Shown here one piece after another: positions 16,973 through 20,925 of a stretch of 20,925 nt of DNA. Numbering within the stretch: the first letter of the stretch is position 1; every line of letters begins with the position of its first letter. The notes under the pieces are model-generated. The model was not told the origin of the DNA. It did not search any database and worked only from the letters and a program-made list of their open reading frames with translations. The stretch spans positions 1 to 20,925 of the forward strand of contig URXI01000044.1 in NCBI GenBank assembly GCA_900551775.1. Direction: 5' to 3'. The translations under genes were made by a program, and so were the position numbers. Source of the DNA: an uncultured Eubacterium sp. Lineage in GTDB: Bacteria; Bacillota; Clostridia; Peptostreptococcales; Anaerovoracaceae.

Positions 16973-17560
16973 ATGCTAGTTATCCTTTCGCAAAAAGTAG
17001 ATAGCGCGTCTTCATATAAGGATGAGTTGTTTAAGACTTATCATTACCCAGCAAAGTACAAGAACCAACTCCGCGAAGGCGACACTTTTATTTACTATCA
17101 AGGCAATAGACATGAGAAAAGCCAGAGATACTATTTTGGGGTTGGTACAATAGGTGAAATACTGATAGCGGAAGATGGAAACTTCTATGCCAGACTAGTG
17201 GATTGTCGGCAATTTGAAAAGAAAGTGCCTATATATCTTCCTGACGGCGGATATATTGAGCAACTGGGCTATGAAACCGTCCGAACAAAAATCAATCCGC
17301 CATGGCAGAGTTCTGTTCGCCCGTTGTCCAGAAATGCGTTTGATTATATACTGACTGCGGCTGATATTACGTACCCTTTGAATAATGTGGAAGTTAGTTC
17401 AGTAGATCAACTGAAAAACAGCCTAAAGCTTGCTGTGAAGGAATTTTATGTAGAAGGAGATTGTTCCGCGGTATACCGCATCGCAAACATCGCATCTGCT
17501 ATTGGACGTATTATGTCTGGGTCAGATGAAGCTCTGCCTGTAAAGACTGACAGGTTATAA
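16973..17560 (+). CDS. Small EVE-like (PUA-fold) domain protein, putative modified-base reader
   Basis: The protein has 195 residues. The ATG follows GAGGTGAAAGT and lies 9 nt after DrmB. The N-terminal 110 residues read like an EVE/PUA-type domain: 'YHYPAKYKNQLREGDTFIYYQGN', 'QRYYFGVGTIGEI', 'FYARLVDCRQFEKKVPIYL'. The pattern of Tyr-Pro, then 'GD.FIYY', then 'YFG.G.IG.I' occurs at the N-terminus of some HNH restriction enzymes, where it may read modified cytosines. Here no HNH motif follows; the rest is 'PLSRNAFDYILTAADI' and an alpha-helical tail. Placement between DrmB and Vsr in a 5mC operon fits a reader of methylated or otherwise modified cytosine. The domain call is from pattern memory and the function is inference. 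Another possibility is an uncharacterised small restriction subunit. Confidence 0.5.
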   Translation: MLVILSQKVDSASSYKDELFKTYHYPAKYKNQLREGDTFIYYQGNRHEKSQRYYFGVGTIGEILIAEDGNFYARLVDCRQFEKKVPIYLPDGGYIEQLGYETVRTKINPPWQSSVRPLSRNAFDYILTAADITYPLNNVEVSSVDQLKNSLKLAVKEFYVEGDCSAVYRIANIASAIGRIMSGSDEALPVKTDRL

Positions 17561-17589
17561 TGATTTCTGAAGGGTAAGGAGAAGTCGCC

Positions 17590-18021
17590 ATGGCTGACGT
17601 GCATTCGGCGTACACCCGGAGCTATAATATGTCCTGCATTCACGGAAAGGATACCAAGCCTGAGGAGCTCGTCAGGAAATACCTCTTTTCAAAAGGATTT
17701 CGCTACAGAAAGAATGATGCCCGGCTTCCCGGAAAGCCGGACATCGTTTTGCCAAAATACAGGGCTGTGGTTTTTGTAAACGGATGTTTTTGGCACGGAC
17801 ATGCGGGATGTCGCTATTTTGTATGGCCAAAGAACAATTCAGAGTTCTGGAAGAAAAAAATAGACGGCAATGTTGCTCGCGACGAAAGAACTTATAAATT
17901 GCTTTGCGATCTGGGTTGGCGCGTGTTCGTGGTGTGGGAGTGCGAGTTAAAGCCTTCTGTAGCAGAAAAAACGCTTAATTCTCTAATATGCTATATAAAG
18001 CAAGTTGTAACTAACACGTAA
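17590..18021 (+). CDS. vsr: Very short patch repair (Vsr) endonuclease
   Basis: The protein has 143 residues, normal for Vsr. The ATG at 17590 follows AAGGAGA. The sequence shows the family signature in order: 'MSCIHGKDTKPE', 'GFRYRKNDARLPGKPDIVL' with catalytic Asp51, 'VVFVNGCFWHGHAGC' with His69 and zinc-type Cys/His, 'FWKKKIDGNVARDERTYKLL', and 'GWRVFVVWECEL'. Vsr nicks DNA 5' of the T in T:G mismatches produced when 5-methylcytosine deaminates, so it protects a genome that carries a 5mC methylase. It is the last gene of the operon, 29 nt after the EVE-like gene, and points back to the methylase at 4022. The residue before GCFWH is Asn64, where E. coli Vsr has a His. Confidence 0.95.
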   Translation: MADVHSAYTRSYNMSCIHGKDTKPEELVRKYLFSKGFRYRKNDARLPGKPDIVLPKYRAVVFVNGCFWHGHAGCRYFVWPKNNSEFWKKKIDGNVARDERTYKLLCDLGWRVFVVWECELKPSVAEKTLNSLICYIKQVVTNT

Positions 18022-18048
18022 GTCTGCGCCGCATTCGCGCAAGTCTTA
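18019..18048. terminator. Inverted repeat abutting the Vsr stop codon (weak terminator candidate)
   Basis: TAAGTCTGCGC (18019-18029) pairs imperfectly with GCGCAAGTCTTA (18037-18048) around a 7-nt loop; one base is unpaired. It begins on the stop codon itself. No T-run follows, so it is not a standard Rho-independent terminator. It could be a weak terminator, an RNA-stability hairpin or an insertion-site relic. Confidence 0.3.
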
Positions 18049-18272
18049 CCGTTCCAGCGATAGTTAATCAAACAGTCAAGCTCAAGCAAAACCGCTGGCA
18101 ATGTATCCGCTCACAAATTGCAGCTCAACAACAGACAATGGTGCCGGTACCGAATCGGCGGGGAGTGAATCGGTTTTGCGCGGTCAGGGTGATGTTTTGC
18201 CACGACGTAATCCGATGTTAGTGAAAGAATGAGAATCTGTTTATCAGCTTGCTGTTAATGGGAGATCGATAT
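18022..18272. other. Gene-poor spacer between the defence operon and the HNH module
   Basis: This is about 250 bp with no credible reading frame on either strand. It contains the inverted repeat at 18019-18048, a GAATCGG direct repeat around 18153-18175, and mixed composition. It marks the right border of the AT-richer operon. No clear promoter was recognised for the next gene. Confidence 0.4.
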
Positions 18273-19037
18273 ATGGGAAGCAGCTCACTATTAGCTCATC
18301 TTTCTCGTGGAAAGAATCATAATCCGCAAGGGAATGTTTTTAACAACGTCTGGAGCGAGTATGAAGATGTAATATTACATAGTCTTGTTACTTCTTTTGG
18401 TCTGGACTTTCTGGTGGCAGATCAAAATGGCGGCGATGTTGATACATTACGCAGCGTACGCGATGGGCATTATAAAAATGCCAGCAATCGGGAAGCTTAC
18501 GAAGCCAGAGAAACATACGATGGTGTGGCATACCACTCTGATAAAAGATACAAAGAGACCATTAGAACTGAAAGAACTCGCTTCCAAGATACTGGTGTAA
18601 TGCACGATGATGCCTATATGTCCAATAACACGGTAGCTTATACAATGGCAAAAGGCGTAAGTGCTGAACGGCGAGCAAATCTTGATCATGTTATTGCAAC
18701 GTATGAAATACATGAAGATCCTGGGCGAGTTATAGCCGGGCTGGATGGAATTGACCTTGCCAACAATCCAGATAATTTGCGCTTTACAAACGAACACCTC
18801 AACAAAAGCAAACGAGATCTCTCTGTTGATGAGTTCCTAAAAGGCAGAGGGAAAGATTTGCCGGATGACACTAAGCAAAAGCTGCGCGAGGAGGACGCAA
18901 TGCTCGGAAGTCATACGAGCAAAAGCTGGAACATGCTTACTACTTGGGAGATAACTTTCTGCGCGACGCTGCAACTGCTGCTGCCATTCGCGGCATTGAG
19001 ATGGGCATTCGTCAAGCTCTTGGCTTCGTCTTTATAG
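18273..19037 (+). pseudogene. HNH-nuclease / hydrophobic-region protein, 5' fragment before a -1 frameshift
   Basis: TTG 18249 and ATG 18258 also open the frame, but the ATG at 18273 has a GGAG 9 nt upstream and gives MGSSSLLAHLSRGKNHN. Residues 130-190 carry an HNH-type core: 'NLDHVIATYEIHED' (Asp138, His139), 'GLDGIDLANNPDNLRFTN' and 'HLNKSKRDL'. The true frame is lost at about 18899: after 'KLREEDA' the reading goes out of register and the last 45 residues are noise. In the -1 frame the protein continues as 'ARKSYEQKLEHAYYLGDNF', which joins the next fragment. Adding one A after 18899 repairs the gene to about 522 residues. I recall this as a widespread bacterial family of unknown function; a nuclease role is inferred from the HNH residues. 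Confidence 0.75.
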
Positions 19038-19840
19038 AACTCTGGTATGCGTGCAAAACCGAACTACTGAATATTCCGGATGGAAGCGAGCTGAAGAGTT
19101 ATTTTGAAGCACTGATACGCGGCGCTGAGAACGGCATAAAGAATGCAGAAGCTAAATATAAAGGTTTGTTGAGGAGCTTGGGCAGCGGGTTCGTTTCGGG
19201 GGCACTGGCCAGCACAACTACCACAATTTGCAATATATTTTTTGAAACAAACAAAAGAACTGTCAGTAATATTCGCTTCGCATATGCTGCTATAGTTCAT
19301 GCCGGTAACGTTTTGCTGTTCAATCCAAGCGATTTGCTTCTTGGAGACAGGCTTCAGACGGCAACTGTGATTCTGGCAACCGGTGCAAACTCTATTGTTG
19401 GAGCGTGGGCAGGAAATATAATTGAGAAAACTCCTGTTGGCAAAGACGAAACGGTTGGCAAATATGTTTGTAGTTTTGTGCCTATCCTTGTTAGCGGTCT
19501 TCTTTCATGTACATTTCTGCTTATTCTTGACCGTAGTAAGTTTATAAAAGAGACCGTTGAACAACTCAACCTGCGATTGACACCAGATCAGGACTTTCGC
19601 GAAAGGGCCGCTGAGTTTGAGGCGCTAGCAGCGTGCATATCTGGGATCGATACCGATCAATTTCACACGGAAATCATCAGGCTTGGTACAGTCGCTGACA
19701 GGATACTAGGAACAGAAGACGAGAACTCATTGCTAGAAGTGCTATCTGATTGCTATGAAACTTGCGAATGGGATACACCGTGGACGGGTGACTTTGACTC
19801 ATTCATGGCCGATAAGAACAAACAGTTTGTTTTTGGATAA
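18944..19840 (+). pseudogene. HNH-nuclease / hydrophobic-region protein, 3' fragment
   Basis: This frame is the continuation of the HNH protein. Coding similarity begins upstream of the nominal ATG (18944), in codons from 18899 onwards, and no ribosome site precedes that ATG, so it is unlikely to be a real start. The segment opens with 'LRDAATAAAIRGIEMGIRQALGFVFIELWYACK'. It then has several long hydrophobic or small-residue helices: 'GFVSGALASTTTTICNIFF', 'FAYAAIVHAGNVLLF', 'ATVILATGANSIVGAWAG', and 'FVPILVSGLLSCTFLLILD'. These could be membrane-spanning or pore-forming. An acidic soluble tail follows. A nuclease joined to a membrane-active part suggests a toxin or defence effector, but this is inference. 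The next gene starts 21 nt downstream, so the two form one operon. Confidence 0.75.
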
Positions 19841-19860
19841 GCAGGGCGGGGACAGAAACT

Positions 19861-20157
19861 ATGATTGCAAAGATAATAAAAGCGATTATTTCATGGCTTG
19901 GCAAGTTTTTCTCCCGCAAAGAAGGAAAGATTGTCGCTGCGGGAGGCGCAGCGACAGGTGTTGCTGCTGCGGCTGTTGGTGCTAGAAAAGTAGCAAGGTC
20001 AAAAAAGGTGAACTGTTTGGCAGAGGAGATCAAAGCCAAAGCGATAAAAGAACATAACGAAGGAAAAGAAAAAACTGATGCAGTAATGGCCGAACTCGGC
20101 TCTGCAGAAAAAAGTGCACGGAGGCATTTGCAGAGTTTTCTGACTTTATTGAAATGA
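19861..20157 (+). pseudogene. Glycine-rich membrane-type protein, 5' fragment before a -1 frameshift
   Basis: The ATG at 19861 follows a G-rich stretch with only a weak ribosome site. The N-terminus 'MIAKIIKAIISWLGKFFSRKEG' is an amphipathic, basic helix, followed by an Ala/Gly-rich segment 'KIVAAGGAATGVAAAAVGARKVA' and a Lys/Glu-rich helix. The frame should pass into the one at 20154 but shifts at about 20108-20120; the last residues 'RRHLQSFLTLLK' are out of frame. The other register reads 'EAFAEFSDFIEMIQSRPIF' straight into the next fragment. One added A, either in the A6 run at 20108-20113 or after GCA at 20116-20118, repairs it to about 312 residues. The stop overlaps the next ATG as ATGA, so coupled translation of two parts is a formal alternative. 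Confidence 0.7.
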
Positions 20158-20798
20158 TACAATCGCGTCCTATTTTTAGAACTAACATTAAAGGAATCGA
20201 CCTTCCCACTTTTGATCCTGTCGAGTATAAAAAGCTGGCTGCGGGCGTTGAGCTTGCAATCGGCAGTAGCGCAGGTGCCGCTATGGGGGCGCTGGCCGGT
20301 ATTGGTGTTATGGGAATTAATGCGGTTGCTTTTGCGCCTGCACTCTTAGGTGGGGGCATAGTTTTCTGTGCAATGGGATTCAACATGGAGAAGCGTTCTG
20401 CAGAGAACATAAAAATGTCACGAAAAATCAGAGAGGATGTCGACCGAATATTAGTATTCTATGAGGAGCTGCAGTCCGAAGCTGCATCGTACAAAAAAGA
20501 GATTGAAGACGTGTATAGCCTCTTTGTAAAGCAACTAAAGCTGGTTCAGAGGATTGTAAATAGTAAAACTGACTGGTTGAAGTTCTCTTATCGGGAAAAG
20601 AGTGTTATTGAGCAAGCCGTGTTATTAGCAGGAGTTTTACACAAAATGTGTAGTGTTCAGCTAGTAAGAAAGGCCCGCTCACTTGGCGAGATCGAGAGTG
20701 TCAATCGCGTTGCAATCGAGACAGCAAAAACTGAAGGAAAAATCGCAATGGAAACTGTGAGCAAGACTCATATGAGGTTGCCCAAAATGTTCGGGTGA
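20154..20798 (+). pseudogene. Glycine-rich membrane-type protein, 3' fragment
   Basis: The 214-residue frame opens with 'MIQSRPIFRTNIKGIDLPTF', then a long glycine/alanine-rich hydrophobic stretch at about residues 28-70 ('AIGSSAGAAMGALAGIGVMGI', 'FAPALLGGGIVFCAMGF') of glycine-zipper type, then a helical, coiled-coil-like domain ('MSRKIREDVDRILVFYEELQ', 'KQLKLVQRIVNSKTDWLKF', 'VLLAGVLHKMCSVQLVRKA'). It is the C-terminal two-thirds of the protein begun at 19861. I recall full-length relatives encoded directly after the HNH/hydrophobic protein; their function is unknown to me. A membrane-inserting partner of the upstream protein is a reasonable guess. This fragment could still be made separately through the ATGA overlap. 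Confidence 0.7.
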
Positions 20799-20879
20799 TT
20801 AGTTGCAGATTTCGAACACGGAACGCACTTGCGACAACCCGCGCTTTGACAGCTTGTTTCGTTGATAAGTGCATGTTGT

Positions 20880-20921
20880 GCAAGCAATGGGAGTGTCCGG
20901 ACACTCCCGAAAATCGCTTGC
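20880..20921. repeat. Nested inverted repeat with a perfect 20-bp palindrome
   Basis: GGGAGTGTCC (20889-20898) is followed without a loop by its exact reverse complement GGACACTCCC (20899-20908). Outer arms GCAAGC (20880-20885) and GCTTGC (20916-20921) are also complementary, so the whole can fold as one interrupted stem. There is no T-run after it. It could be a bidirectional terminator, a protein-binding palindrome, or the end of a mobile element that continues past the window. Nothing else in 20799-20925 looks coding. Confidence 0.7.
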
Positions 20922-20925
20922 CGGG

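Noticed and set aside
18101..18120. Partial match to the lac operator and to the bla promoter (TATCCGCTCACAA / ATGTATCCGCTCA) that could hint at vector sequence.
   Set aside because: Only 13 bases match each, the flanks differ, and nothing else nearby resembles a vector. Chance is the simplest explanation.

Overview
The window looks like accessory DNA of a Firmicute, probably a clostridial gut-type species. The reasons are strong GGAGG ribosome binding sites, GTG and ATG starts, a Y-family polymerase/YolD pair of clostridial type, and ImmA/IrrE peptidases with an XRE regulator. No integrase, transposase, rRNA, tRNA or CRISPR array is visible.

Left part (1-3648, visibly GC-rich): a divergent regulatory module. 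On the minus strand are a small conserved protein (373-621) and an ImmA/IrrE-type metallopeptidase that runs off the left edge (1-376). On the plus strand are an XRE regulator (789-1205), a second ImmA/IrrE peptidase (1202-1711), a UmuC/DinB-type Y-family polymerase broken by an 8-bp tandem duplication (1731-3241), and a YolD-like protein (3238-3648). The two arms share a 170-bp intergenic region with back-to-back promoters and two related palindromes, probably XRE operators. This resembles SOS-induced, ImmA-derepressed cassettes of mobile elements.

Centre (about 3650-18021, visibly AT-richer): an eight-gene, tightly packed plus-strand defence operon. The order is DNA cytosine-5 methyltransferase, AIPR protein, DrmE-like protein, NERD-nuclease/SF1 helicase, DrmA helicase, DrmB (DUF1998), an EVE-like small protein and a Vsr endonuclease. 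DrmA, DrmB, DrmE and a 5mC methylase are the parts of class 2 DISARM. AIPR and Vsr belong to a different family of 5mC restriction-modification loci. The usual DrmC phospholipase-D nuclease is not in the window, and a NERD-helicase sits in the middle instead. I read it as a hybrid system: the methylase marks self, the DrmA/DrmB/DrmE/helicase set acts on unmarked DNA, and the EVE-like protein and Vsr deal with modified bases or their deamination products. All eight frames are open.

Right part (18022-20925): a short gene-poor spacer, then a two-gene module. The first gene encodes an HNH nuclease fused to a hydrophobic helical region; the second encodes a glycine-rich membrane-type protein. Each is split by a -1 frameshift, and each can be repaired by one added A. 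The window ends in a perfect 20-bp palindrome nested in outer inverted arms, possibly a terminator or a mobile-element end. The contrast between an intact central operon and broken genes on both sides is a main feature of the window.
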